DNA of 64,000 nucleotides from Actinomadura_E scrupuli. GTDB lineage: Bacteria; Actinomycetota; Actinomycetes; Streptosporangiales; Streptosporangiaceae. The notes under the pieces are model-generated. The model searched no databases, was not told the origin of the DNA, and saw only the letters and a program-made list of their open reading frames with translations. Position 1 is the stretch's first letter; every line of letters begins with the position of its first letter. Positions 16,715 to 25,115 of this stretch are shown in pieces. Both the position numbers and the translations under genes were made by a program. Location: contig NZ_JBPCCU010000002.1 in the NCBI RefSeq assembly GCF_050971785.1, forward strand, positions 1 through 64,000, written 5' to 3'.

Positions 16715-17496
16715 GGCTGGGTCTCCGGGTTCGAGGGGCGGATGAGCACGGGCAGCAGGTAGCGGATACGGGTGTCGATCTCCGCCGCCATGTGCTCGAA
16801 GGCGGGATAGCTTGCCTGGTCGGCGTCGCCGGCGGCGGCCGGGTCGGGGATGCTCCAGTGGATCAGCCGCGTCTGGTCGCCGAACTCGGGGCAGACCTCG
16901 CGGACCTTGTCGCACAGGCTGATCACGTGATCGAAGCGGCGGCCGGCCACCGTGTCCAGACGCCGTGGCCGCTGGCCGGCGATGTCGACGCCGTAGTGCT
17001 CGCGCATCACCCGCACGGCGTTGGGATGGATGCGCGGTTTGGGATGGCTGCCGGCGCTGGCCACCTCCGCATGACCACCGGTGCGGTGGCGCAGCAGGGC
17101 CTCGGCTATCGGAGAGCGGGCGCTGTTACCCGTACACGCGAACAGCACGCACGGCCGAGCCGGTTGCTCGGCGGTCGTGGCAGGTGGCGGGGCGGGGTCG
17201 AGGCGCAGCGCCGGGTGCAGGGCCACACCCGCGGCGGCCAGCGCGTGCGCGCAGCGCTCCAGATCCAGGTGGTAGTAGCTGTCGCGGGCATCGAAGCTGC
17301 TCCGATGGGCGGTGACCAGCTCACTTCGGCGCAGCAGCCGCAGATGGTAGGAGATCAGGTTCTGCGGGTGGCCGAGCAGTTCGACGAGCTCACGGACCCG
17401 GTAGTCGCTCACGGCCAGCTCGGTCAGCAGCCGCCACCGCAGTGGGTGGGCGGCCAAGCGCACGAACGCCGGGGCGATCGGACCCGTGGACACCAT
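16711..17496 (-). CDS. ArsR regulator fused to low-MW phosphatase-type arsenate reductase
   Basis: 261 residues from the ATG at 17496. Residues about 5-85 are an ArsR-type winged helix (RLAAHPLRWRLLTELAVSD, HPQNLISYHLRLLRRSELV). Residues about 118-255 are a low-molecular-weight phosphotyrosine phosphatase / arsenate reductase domain: VLFACTGNSARSPIAEALL carries the C-x5-R(S/T) active-site loop with NSARS, and the general-acid Asp lies in a later IPDP-like motif. The ATG at 17529 is less likely because a perfect operator-like palindrome (17509-17526) lies between the two starts. No Acr3 or ArsB exporter is in view. Confidence 0.85.
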   Translation of the reverse strand: MVSTGPIAPAFVRLAAHPLRWRLLTELAVSDYRVRELVELLGHPQNLISYHLRLLRRSELVTAHRSSFDARDSYYHLDLERCAHALAAAGVALHPALRLDPAPPPATTAEQPARPCVLFACTGNSARSPIAEALLRHRTGGHAEVASAGSHPKPRIHPNAVRVMREHYGVDIAGQRPRRLDTVAGRRFDHVISLCDKVREVCPEFGDQTRLIHWSIPDPAAAGDADQASYPAFEHMAAEIDTRIRYLLPVLIRPSNPETQP

Positions 17497-17508
17497 GCCA
17501 GCAGGATA

Positions 17509-17526
17509 CATCAAACACGTTTGATG
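17509..17526. promoter_or_regulatory. ArsR-type operator palindrome
   Basis: CATCAAAC (17509-17516) and GTTTGATG (17519-17526) are perfect inverted arms separated by AC. The ATCAA..TTGAT form is the common operator of ArsR/SmtB regulators. It lies 13-30 bp upstream of the fusion gene's ATG, so autoregulation is likely. Confidence 0.75.
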
Positions 17527-17751
17527 CATTTGTCCGTGGAGTGGACGGTGCCCGCGCCGGTCGGGGAACGTCGCACGCGCATCGGGGCGCGACGGAGCAA
17601 CGGTCCAGCGGACTGTGCGCAGAACGCATCCAGATCACCATTCCCAAATCTGGCTAAATAGAGGAAAACACCACGCTACGCCTATCAAGGTAATATTTGA
17701 GGCGACTGATGCATTTTTGCCTGCTTTGTCCTTGACGTCGAGAAGATGGGC

Positions 17752-17789
17752 GTTCCAGGCTTGAGTGGTAGTTCCAGGCTTGAGTGGTA
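17752..17789. repeat. 19-bp perfect tandem duplication
   Basis: GTTCCAGGCTTGAGTGGTA occurs twice head to tail (17752-17770 and 17771-17789), 57 bp upstream of a secreted-protein gene. It could be a duplicated regulator site or a simple slippage event. Confidence 0.8.
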
Positions 17790-17845
17790 TCGGCATTACC
17801 CCGACGGAGGGCTGGGGCCGACAGATCAGGTATGGGAGGACGACA

Positions 17846-18259
17846 ATGAGTAGGCGACACTTCATCCTGCATGGTTCAGCGCTGTTCGCCGCCGCTATGG
17901 TCGCCTCGAGCGCCCCGTCATACGCCTGGACGGCCACCCAGACCCCAACCGCGGTGACGATCGACACGACGTCGCAGAGCAGCCGGCACAGTCTGCTCAT
18001 CGACTGTGATACCGACAAGGCGGCTCACGGTGCCCGGGCGTTGGGTTACTACCATGGGGAGAACGGCGAGAGCAAACAATACGGCACGGGCTGGTCCGCG
18101 AATCAAAGGGCCTGTTACGACGAAGGCTACGCGGCGGGCAAGAAGGCCGGTGGATACGCCAGGTCCCGTGACTCCGACGACGAATACGCCTCTGACAATG
18201 GCGACGACGACAACGGCTTCTGGGACGACGATGGCGACGACGACTGGTCCATTGGTTGA
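17846..18259 (+). CDS. Secreted protein with Asp-rich acidic tail
   Basis: 137 residues from ATG 17846, preceded by GGGAGGA. The signal peptide MSRRHFILHGSALFAAAMV ends near SSAPSYA. The mature part has two Cys (LIDCDTD, RACYDEGYAAGKKAGGY) and ends in a strongly acidic stretch of about 30 residues, mostly Asp, Gly and Asn with Trp/Phe (DDDNGFWDDDGDDDW). Such tails bind divalent cations such as calcium; that is inference from composition. No family recognised. Its stop is 3 bp from the convergent stop of the large NTPase gene. Confidence 0.7.
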   Translation: MSRRHFILHGSALFAAAMVASSAPSYAWTATQTPTAVTIDTTSQSSRHSLLIDCDTDKAAHGARALGYYHGENGESKQYGTGWSANQRACYDEGYAAGKKAGGYARSRDSDDEYASDNGDDDNGFWDDDGDDDWSIG

Positions 18260-18262
18260 TGG

Positions 18263-21200
18263 TCACGCCTCGTTGAGGCGGTCTCGTGCCGCAGTGATCA
18301 CTGCCGAGGGAGCGATCCTCGCGAGCACCGGCAGGAGAGGTGTGGGAGGCGTGTCGATCAAGACGGCTCCGAGCAGTGCGCAGGACCGGGCGGGCTCGGC
18401 CAGCGCCACGAACGCCATCAGCGCCTGCGCTCGGGCGGTGGGTTCGATGATGGCGCGGGCGATGGTCTCGGCCCGGGCGAGCTCTCCCGCCTGAGCCACC
18501 GCTCCCACCAGCGCGGCCAGCGCCTCCGCCCGGTCGGCGGGATCGGTGATGGTGCGGGCTATGGTCTCGGCCAGTGCGGCGGCCGGGGCGAGGTCTCGTG
18601 CCATACCGACCGGCCACCGCAGGGCCGCCGGAGTCGGGTCTTCTTCGTAGGGATCGGCGAGCGAGAGGGCGATGGCCTCCGCCCGATCGGCCAATGCGGC
18701 GGCCCGGTCGAGGTCTCCTGTCCGGACCACCGGCCGCACCAGCGCGGCCAGGGCCTGTTCTTGGGCCGGAGGGTGGGAGAGGGAGCGGGCGACGGCCTCC
18801 GCCCGATCGGCCAATGCGAGAGCCCGGTCGACCTCACCCGCCTGGACCACCGCCTCCACCAGCGCCGCCAGCACCCGCGCCTGCCGGAGGGGGTCGCCGA
18901 GGGAGCCGGCCATGGCCTCCGCTCGCTCGGCCAATGCGAGAGCCCGGTCGACCTCACCCGCCTGAGCCACCGCTCCCACCAGCGCGGCCAGCACCTGCGC
19001 CTGGCGATAACGGTTGCGGGGGAGGGAACGGGCGATCGCCTCCGCCCGGCCGAGATCACCAGCCTGGACCACGGCCTCAACCAGCGCCTCCAGCACCCGC
19101 GCCTTGACGTGGGGGTCGGTGAGGGAGCGGGCGATGGCCTCCGCCCGGTCGGGATCTCCCGCCTGGACCAGCGGTCCCACCAGCGCCGCCATGACCCGCG
19201 CCTGGTGGTACGGGTGCGTGAGGGAGCGGGCGATGGCCTCCGCCCGGCCGAGATCTCCCGCCTGGGCCAATGGCCCTACCAGCGCGGCCAGGGCCCCTTT
19301 CCGGGCGGAGGGATCGGCGACGGAACGGGCGATCGCCTCGGCCCGCTCGGCCAGCGCGACGGCCCGGTCGGGATCTCCCGCCTGAACCACGGCTCCCGCC
19401 AGCACCGCCAAGGCCCTCGCCTCGTCGTAGGGGTCGGTGACGGGGCGGGCGATCGCCTCCGCCCGCTCGGCCAGCACGACGGCCCGGTCGAGCTCCCCCG
19501 CCTCGGCCACCGGCCCCACCAGCGCGGCCAAGGCCTGTGCCTGGGCCTCGGGGTCGGTGACGGAACGGGCGATCTGCTCGGCCCGGTCCATGTCTCCTGC
19601 CCGGGCCAACGACGTCACCGCCGCCGCGAAAGCCCCTTTGGAGGATCTCCTGAGGGAGCGGGCGATGACCCCGGCCCGGTCGAGCTCCCCCGCCTCGGCC
19701 ACCGGCCCCACCAGCGCGGCCAAGGCCTGCGCCTGGGCCTCGGGGTCGGTGAGGGAGCGGGCGATCCGCTCGGCCCGGACGGGATCTCCCGCCTGAGCCA
19801 CCGGCCCCACCACTGCGGCCAGAGCCTGCTCGTGGGGGTGGGAACTGGTGAGGGAGCGGGCGATCCCTTCGGCCCGGACGAGCTCTCCCGTCTGAGCCAT
19901 CGGCCCCACCACCGCCGCCAGAGCCTGCGCCTGGGTGAAGGGGTCGGCGACGGAACGGGCGATCGCCTCGGCCCGCTCGGCCAGCGCGACGGCCCGGTCG
20001 GGATCTCCGGTCCGCGCCACCGACCCGGCCGCCGCCGCCAGCACCTGTGCGTGGTGGTAGGGGTGGGCGAGGGAGCAGGCGATGGCCTCGGCCCGGTCGA
20101 GCTCCCCCGCCTGAGCCATCGGCCCCACCAGCGCCGCGAGGGCCTGCGCCTGATCAAAGGGAAGGGTGAGGGAGCGGGCGATGGCCTCGGCCCGGTCGAG
20201 CTCCCCCGCCTGAGCCATCGCTCCCACCAGCGCCGCCAGGGCCGGCGCCTTGTCGGAGGACTGGGTGAGGGAGCGGGCGAGCGCTTCGGCTCGGGCGTGG
20301 TTGCCGAGGGTGGCCCAGGCGGCCGGGAGGTTGGTGGGAATGTCGCCGTTGCGTCGGGCGAAGTGTTCCCGGGCGAAGGCCAGGCGAAGGCCGGCGGTCA
20401 GATCGGGGTCCGGTCGGTCGCGGATGTACTCCTGCACGGTGATGATGTCCGCGATCGCGGCGACGTCGCCGCCGCTGAGATCGAGCATCCTGTCCCGCCG
20501 CGCGCCGTCGGTCGCGACCGCGGTCGCCCGCTGTACATCACCGGTCTCCAGCAGCATCCGCAGATGACCACGGAGCAGATACGCCGGCGTCCCTGCCGGC
20601 CAGCCCCGATCCCGGTAGCCGTCGGCCCATGCGTACAGGCGCTCACGCCATCCGACCAGTCCGTCACCCAGCGAGCGCAGCACGGTCCGGTGCAGCTCCT
20701 CGTGGGCCAGCGTGAACAGCGGGGCCGGCTCGGATCGCCATGTGCCGTCCCGGCCGGTGAACGTGCGGCGGGTGACCGCCTGCAAGACCCGCTCGATCTC
20801 CGGCTCCGGCGCCCCGGCCAATTCCGCCAGATCACTGCCGGACAGGCCCCCTCCGGCGGCGGCCAGGAGGCCGAGCAGATCCCTGCCCAGCCCACCGCCG
20901 TCCACCAGCCGCGCCAGTTCCCGCTCTGCCTCCCGGCGCGCGGTCTCTGCCGCAGGAGAGGGGCCCAGCAGCCGGACGATGCGTGCGTCCTTCAAGGGGT
21001 GCCAGGGCGGGACGTCGGAGGGGACGGGCGGACGTCCGGCGACCACCACCCGCGCCCCGCCTCCGGGCGTGACGGGCAGCAAGGCCGCGATGCTGTGCGC
21101 GCCGGGACCGGCCGGCGCTCCCTGGTCCTCGTCCAGCCCATCGACCAGCAACACCAGCCGGCCGCCCTCGACGGCGCACACGTGGGCGGCCTGAGCCATC

Positions 21201-21568
21201 AGCTGAGGAAAGCGTTCCCGCCGATGCGCCTCGGTCAGCCCCTCGGGCAAGGACCTGCCCGTGATCTCCGACAGTTGCGGCAGCACCGCTTCCAGGAACG
21301 CCGCCCGGTCGTTTCGACCCGCCCAGCACGCGGTGACGAAGAACGACACCACCCGCACTCCCGGCGGCGGGTCCAGCACGAACGAGGCCATCAGCGCCGA
21401 CTTGCCCGCCCACGCCTCACCCTGCCACCACGCGTACGCCGGTCCCTCGGCCGCGGTGCAGAACTCCGCCAGCTCCGCCAGCTCCGCATCACGCCCGACC
21501 AGCACGCCGGGAGAAATCTGCCTGGCCCGGTGCAGCTGCTCCGACACGACAACACGGTGCCCGCTCAT
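18263..21568 (-). CDS. STAND-like NTPase with about 17-18 TPR-like repeats
   Basis: 1101 residues. A short lead (1-20) is followed by an NTPase module: VLVGRDAELAEL (about 22), Walker A GEAWAGKS (50-57), Walker B RLVLLVDGLDED (137-148) and a VVVAGRP sensor-like strand (about 174-180). A winged-helix-like region follows (about 225-310, with FTLAHEELHRTVLRSL). From about residue 413 to 1070 come tandem helical repeats, alternating 33- and 40-residue forms with consensus ALAALVGPVAQAGELDRAEA and IARSLTDP. This is the layout of STAND signalling ATPases: sensor repeats, NTPase switch. No separate effector domain is visible at either end, which is odd. Neighbours give no function. Confidence 0.85.
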   Translation of the reverse strand: MSGHRVVVSEQLHRARQISPGVLVGRDAELAELAEFCTAAEGPAYAWWQGEAWAGKSALMASFVLDPPPGVRVVSFFVTACWAGRNDRAAFLEAVLPQLSEITGRSLPEGLTEAHRRERFPQLMAQAAHVCAVEGGRLVLLVDGLDEDQGAPAGPGAHSIAALLPVTPGGGARVVVAGRPPVPSDVPPWHPLKDARIVRLLGPSPAAETARREAERELARLVDGGGLGRDLLGLLAAAGGGLSGSDLAELAGAPEPEIERVLQAVTRRTFTGRDGTWRSEPAPLFTLAHEELHRTVLRSLGDGLVGWRERLYAWADGYRDRGWPAGTPAYLLRGHLRMLLETGDVQRATAVATDGARRDRMLDLSGGDVAAIADIITVQEYIRDRPDPDLTAGLRLAFAREHFARRNGDIPTNLPAAWATLGNHARAEALARSLTQSSDKAPALAALVGAMAQAGELDRAEAIARSLTLPFDQAQALAALVGPMAQAGELDRAEAIACSLAHPYHHAQVLAAAAGSVARTGDPDRAVALAERAEAIARSVADPFTQAQALAAVVGPMAQTGELVRAEGIARSLTSSHPHEQALAAVVGPVAQAGDPVRAERIARSLTDPEAQAQALAALVGPVAEAGELDRAGVIARSLRRSSKGAFAAAVTSLARAGDMDRAEQIARSVTDPEAQAQALAALVGPVAEAGELDRAVVLAERAEAIARPVTDPYDEARALAVLAGAVVQAGDPDRAVALAERAEAIARSVADPSARKGALAALVGPLAQAGDLGRAEAIARSLTHPYHQARVMAALVGPLVQAGDPDRAEAIARSLTDPHVKARVLEALVEAVVQAGDLGRAEAIARSLPRNRYRQAQVLAALVGAVAQAGEVDRALALAERAEAMAGSLGDPLRQARVLAALVEAVVQAGEVDRALALADRAEAVARSLSHPPAQEQALAALVRPVVRTGDLDRAAALADRAEAIALSLADPYEEDPTPAALRWPVGMARDLAPAAALAETIARTITDPADRAEALAALVGAVAQAGELARAETIARAIIEPTARAQALMAFVALAEPARSCALLGAVLIDTPPTPLLPVLARIAPSAVITAARDRLNEA
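18359..20332 (-). repeat. Array of 99/120-bp repeats encoding TPR-like units
   Basis: Within the STAND-like gene, 17-18 units of 99 bp (33 residues) or 120 bp (40 residues, with an extra AERAEA-type block) follow each other with little gap. Units share long near-identical DNA words such as GCGGGCGATGGCCTC, so copy-number change by recombination is plausible. Confidence 0.85.
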
Positions 21569-21626
21569 GCCGCCATCATCCAGTCCGCCGCGGGCGGCCG
21601 GTAGGGGTTGCCGGCGCCCAAGGTCG

Positions 21627-22511
21627 TCAGCCGTCGAGAACGGCGAGATCGAGCCGGCGGAGACGATCCGGGTCCGCGATCACGTCGATTTCGGTGATCT
21701 TGTCGCCTGTGACCGTGAAGCCGAGCGCCAGGAAGAGCCGTCCGCGGGGGGCCACGACGAGTCCGACCGCTCCGTTCACCAGCGCCGGTTGGCTGAACCT
21801 GGCTCGCTCCGTGGCGGCGAGCGCGCCCTTGCCCACGGTGTGGGCACCGCGGACGACCAGGGGTGCGGGGGTGGGGCCCGCCGCCCGGTCGGCTCGGAGC
21901 ACGACGTCCGGATCGAGCAGTGCGACCAGCGCGTCGAAGTCCCCGCCGCGGGAGGCCGCCAGGAAGGCGTCGACGACCCGGCGCTGACGGGCCAGATCGG
22001 CCTCGGGCACCGGGGCGCCTCCTTTGACCCGGCGGCGGGCGCGGCTCGCCAGCTGCCTGGCCGCGGCCGGAGATCGCTCGATCATCGGGCCGATCTCGTC
22101 GAAGGGCACGGCGAACATGTCGTGCAGGACGAAGGCGAGCCGCTCGGCCGGCGTGAGGGTGTCGAGCACCACCAGCAGGGCCAGCCCGACCGAGTCGGCC
22201 AGCAGTGCCTCCTGCTCGGGGTCGCCCCCGTCCTGGCGGCCGATGACCGGGTCGGGCGCATGCACGTCGAGGGGCTCCTCACGCCGCGATCCACGCGTAC
22301 GCAGCATGTTCAGGCACACCCGCGCCACCACCGTGGTCAGCCACCCGGCCAGGTTCTCGACGCCGCCGGTGCCGGCGCGGCTGAGCCGCAGCCAGGCCTC
22401 CTGGACGGCGTCGTCGGCCTCACTGGCCGAGCCGAGCATCCGGTAGGCGACCGCTCGCAGGCGGGTGCGGTGTTCCTCGAAACGCTCTGTCAGCCATGCC
22501 TGCTCGTCCAT
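21627..22511 (-). CDS. ECF sigma factor with SnoaL-like C-terminus (ECF41/SigJ type)
   Basis: 294 residues. Region 2 is at about 8-75 (HRTRLRAVAYRMLGSASEA, DDAVQEAWLRLSRA) and region 4 at about 115-165 (LTPAERLAFVLHDMFAVPF, RSPAAARQLASRARRRV). Residues about 175-294 form a SnoaL/NTF2-like domain (VVDAFLAASRGGDFDALVALL) ending in DPDRLRRLDLAVLDG, near the NPDKL-type motif of ECF41 factors. There the fused C-terminal domain controls sigma activity and no separate anti-sigma is needed. It is divergent from the nitrile hydratase operon; whether it controls that operon is open. Confidence 0.88.
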   Translation of the reverse strand: MDEQAWLTERFEEHRTRLRAVAYRMLGSASEADDAVQEAWLRLSRAGTGGVENLAGWLTTVVARVCLNMLRTRGSRREEPLDVHAPDPVIGRQDGGDPEQEALLADSVGLALLVVLDTLTPAERLAFVLHDMFAVPFDEIGPMIERSPAAARQLASRARRRVKGGAPVPEADLARQRRVVDAFLAASRGGDFDALVALLDPDVVLRADRAAGPTPAPLVVRGAHTVGKGALAATERARFSQPALVNGAVGLVVAPRGRLFLALGFTVTGDKITEIDVIADPDRLRRLDLAVLDG

Positions 22512-22751
22512 CGGTCACGTTCCTCGCTCGCGGGGTGTCACAGCAGTAGACCCGCCGAAGCCTGCTGATGTGACCGGGGTGAACGCCCGGTCCGTACAGA
22601 CCTGGAGACCGGGTAGGCGGACCTGTGAGGACTTCCCGGCCGAGCGGCGGCCCGGAGGCACCTGACCCCTCTCGACCTGTGCGAACAACACCCCCACATG
22701 CACGTTCCTTGAACGTCTTCCTGTCATCGTAGAGAGACGAAAGGTGACGCC

Positions 22752-23417
22752 ATGGACGGGATCGCGGACATGGGGGGCACCCAGGGTTGGGGCCCCGCTC
22801 ATCCGCCGCGCGACGACGAGCCGGTCTTCGAAGAACCCTGGCAGGGCCGGGCGTTCGCGTTGACGCTGCTGTCCATCTGGGTGTCGGGGCGGAATGTGGA
22901 CGCGTTCCGGCATGCGCAGGAGCGCCTGGACCGAGCCGCCTACCTCGACGAGGGGTACAACGGCCGCTGGCTCAACGCCGCGGAGCTGATGCTCACCGAC
23001 AGCGCCATCCTGGCGCCGGGCGCGGTCGACGCCCGCGCCCGCAACCTGCGCGGCGAACACGTCGGGGAGCCGCCGATCCCCGAGCCCGCCAAACCCGACT
23101 ACGCACCGGCCGGCCCGGGCTCGCTGCGGACCGTGGACGCCGCGCCGGCCTTCACCACGGGCGAGCGGGTGCGCGCCAAGGACATGTCGCCGGCCGGGCA
23201 CACCAGGCTGCCGGGGTACATACGCGGGCACACCGGGGTCATCGAGATCATCCAGCCCGCCGCGGTGCTACCGGACACGAACGCGCACTTCCTCGGCGAG
23301 AACCCGCAGCACGTCTACTCGGTACGGTTCGACTCGCGCGAGCTGTGGGGCGCCGGCGCCGAACCCTTCGCACTCACCGTCGAGATGTACGAGAGCTATC
23401 TGGAGAAGACCGCATGA
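22752..23417 (+). CDS. nthB: Nitrile hydratase beta subunit
   Basis: 221 residues with family hallmarks: MDGIADMGGTQGWGP at the start, EPVFEEPWQGRAFAL, and the C-terminal SH3-like domain with HTRLPGYIRGHTGVIEI and ENPQHVYSVRFDSRELWG. The enzyme hydrates nitriles to amides as an alpha-beta heterodimer in the cytoplasm. GAAAGGTGACGCC precedes the ATG. It overlaps the alpha-subunit gene by 4 bp. Beta-before-alpha order is typical of cobalt-type operons. Confidence 0.95.
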   Translation: MDGIADMGGTQGWGPAHPPRDDEPVFEEPWQGRAFALTLLSIWVSGRNVDAFRHAQERLDRAAYLDEGYNGRWLNAAELMLTDSAILAPGAVDARARNLRGEHVGEPPIPEPAKPDYAPAGPGSLRTVDAAPAFTTGERVRAKDMSPAGHTRLPGYIRGHTGVIEIIQPAAVLPDTNAHFLGENPQHVYSVRFDSRELWGAGAEPFALTVEMYESYLEKTA

Positions 23418-24016
23418 CCGCCACCGGATCCGCCGACGCCGAGCGCGTCCCCGCGGCGCTGCGCACCGAGGCTCTCGAGCAACTGCTCACCGAGCGGGGC
23501 CTCATCGACCCTGACGTGATGGACGAGCTCATCACCACCTACGAGACCAACGTGGGCCCGCTCAACGGTGCCAAGGTGGTCGCCAGGGCATGGACCGACC
23601 CGGAGTACCGGCAGAGGCTGCTCGACGACGGCACCGCCGCGATCAAGGAGCTGGGCTTCGAGGGGCGGCAGGGTGAGCACATCGTCGTCGTGGAGAACAC
23701 CGCGACCAGCCATAACGTGGTGGTCTGCACGCTGTGCTCGTGCTATCCCTGGCCGGTGCTCGGCCTGCCGCCGAGCTGGTACAAGGACCCGGCCTACCGC
23801 GCGCGGATGGTCAGGGAGCCGCGCACGGTGCTGTCCGAGATGGGCCTCGAGCTCGCCGACGACGTGCGGATCACCGTCCACGACTCCAGCAGCGAGGTGC
23901 GCTGGCTGGTGCTGCCCGAACGCCCCGCCGGCACCGAGGGCCTGTCCGAGGAACAGCTCGTGCCGCTGGTGACCCGGGACGCGATGGTCGGCGTGGCCAA
24001 GGTGAAGGCGCCGTGA
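23414..24016 (+). CDS. nthA: Nitrile hydratase alpha subunit, cobalt type
   Basis: 200 residues from ATG 23414. The metal-binding claw is VCTLCSCYPW at about residue 102; CTLCSC with Thr indicates a non-corrin Co(III) centre, while iron-type enzymes have Ser at that place. Two of the Cys are expected to be oxidised to sulfinic and sulfenic acids. Conserved GPLNGAKVVARAWTDPEYR and a C-terminal VRWLVLPERPAGTEG are present. ATGA overlap with nthB and GTGA overlap with the next gene give a tight three-gene operon. Confidence 0.96.
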   Translation: MTATGSADAERVPAALRTEALEQLLTERGLIDPDVMDELITTYETNVGPLNGAKVVARAWTDPEYRQRLLDDGTAAIKELGFEGRQGEHIVVVENTATSHNVVVCTLCSCYPWPVLGLPPSWYKDPAYRARMVREPRTVLSEMGLELADDVRITVHDSSSEVRWLVLPERPAGTEGLSEEQLVPLVTRDAMVGVAKVKAP

Positions 24017-24387
24017 CCGCCCCGCTGGACATCGAGGGCCCGGCCGCACCGCCGCGCGCCAACGGCGAGCTGGTGTTCGCCGAGCCGTGGGAGAGCCGCG
24101 CGTTCGGCATGGCCGTCGCCCTGCACGAGGCCGGCGTGTTCACCTGGCCGCGGTTCCAGTCGGCGATGATCGCCCGGATCGCGGCCTGGGAGGCCGCACC
24201 CGCCGAGGGCCAGTGCTGGAACTACTACCAGCACTGGCTCGGCGCACTGGAGGACGTACTGGAGGACGTGCCGGCCGGTGGCGGCACCGTACTCGCCGAC
24301 GAGGTCACCGCGCGCGCCCGCACACTGGCCCGGCGCCCCACCGGCCACGACCACCCCGGCGACCATCCGGTGGCGACCCGGGACTAA
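24013..24387 (+). CDS. Nitrile hydratase activator (P14K-like accessory protein)
   Basis: 124 residues from GTG 24013, overlapping nthA by 4 bp. It resembles the N-terminal part of the beta subunit: ELVFAEPWESRAFGMAVALHEAG and FTWPRFQSAMIARIAAWE, with Trp-rich NYYQHWLGALEDVL. Proteins of this type (P14K / NthE class) deliver cobalt to the alpha subunit by subunit swapping. It is the last gene of the operon; its stop overlaps the convergent azoreductase gene by 4 bp. Confidence 0.9.
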   Translation: MTAPLDIEGPAAPPRANGELVFAEPWESRAFGMAVALHEAGVFTWPRFQSAMIARIAAWEAAPAEGQCWNYYQHWLGALEDVLEDVPAGGGTVLADEVTARARTLARRPTGHDHPGDHPVATRD

Positions 24388-25031
24388 GCCGATGCGGCCA
24401 CCGGGGACCAGAGACGGTCGATCGTGTGCTCGGCTTCCGCGAGGCTGGCGGCGGCCAGCGGGATCAGGTCGGCCATCGCCGGGTTCACGTTGGCGAGGGT
24501 GAGCTCGGCCGCGATGAAGCGCGGCTCCAGACCTGTGATCGACACGCCGTGCGGAAGCCATGGTTCCGCGTGGTCCCATCCCTCGCGGGGCGTACCCGCG
24601 CCGTAGCCGCCACCGCGGGTGGCGAGCACGAGGAACTCGCGACCGCCGAGAAGGCCGGCCTGGGTCACGGGGTCGAAGGACAGGCCGGGTGCGATGAGGT
24701 GGTCGACCCAGGCCTTGACGCTGCTGGGGGCACCGTAGTTGTACAGCGGAAGCCCCAGCAGGACCGTGTCGGCCTGCTTGATCTCCGCGATCAGCCGCTG
24801 GGTCAGCGCCCATGACGCCGCCTGGGCGGGCGTGTGCTGCTCGGGCGGCAGCAGCCGTGCCAGCCCGCCGGCCGCATCGAGGTGCGGCAGCGGGTCGCGG
24901 CCCAGGTCGCGGTAGGTGACGGTGCCGCCGGGGTGCGCGGCGCGCCAGACGTCCGCCGCTCGGGCGCTGAGCTTACGGCTGACCGAGCCATCGCCCTGGA
25001 TGCTCGTGTCGATATGCAGCAGGTGAGCCAC
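24384..25031 (-). CDS. azoR: FMN-dependent NADH:quinone/azo oxidoreductase
   Basis: 215 residues of the flavodoxin-like AzoR family: LLHIDTSIQGDGSVSRKLS binds FMN phosphate, PLYNYGAPSSVKAWVDHL is the signature near residue 97, and RGGGYGAGTP binds the flavin ring. It reduces quinones and azo compounds by two-electron steps. It is divergent from a MarR regulator starting 84 bp away, the usual arrangement for MarR-controlled azoreductases. Confidence 0.92.
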   Translation of the reverse strand: MAHLLHIDTSIQGDGSVSRKLSARAADVWRAAHPGGTVTYRDLGRDPLPHLDAAGGLARLLPPEQHTPAQAASWALTQRLIAEIKQADTVLLGLPLYNYGAPSSVKAWVDHLIAPGLSFDPVTQAGLLGGREFLVLATRGGGYGAGTPREGWDHAEPWLPHGVSITGLEPRFIAAELTLANVNPAMADLIPLAAASLAEAEHTIDRLWSPVAASA

Positions 25032-25115
25032 TTTTATGACCTCTCATCGATCGTTGGTGATACGCAAACTATTCATACCACATCAACAGAGGAGGTTTTC
25101 GGTTAGGCTTGGTAG

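Noticed and set aside
18359..20332. Possible CRISPR array
   Set aside because: Units are codon-periodic (99/120 bp), lie inside a long coding frame and have no unique spacers.
18761..21604. A very long rightward open frame (over 900 codons) antisense to the STAND NTPase
   Set aside because: It mirrors the repeat structure of the leftward gene, lacks any family motif or ribosome-binding site, and is full of His/Arg/Gly runs typical of antisense frames in GC-rich DNA.
22536..22600. ECF41-type promoter between the sigma and nitrile hydratase genes
   Set aside because: TGTCACA is present, but no CGTC box at 15-17 bp in either direction; kept only as a remark.
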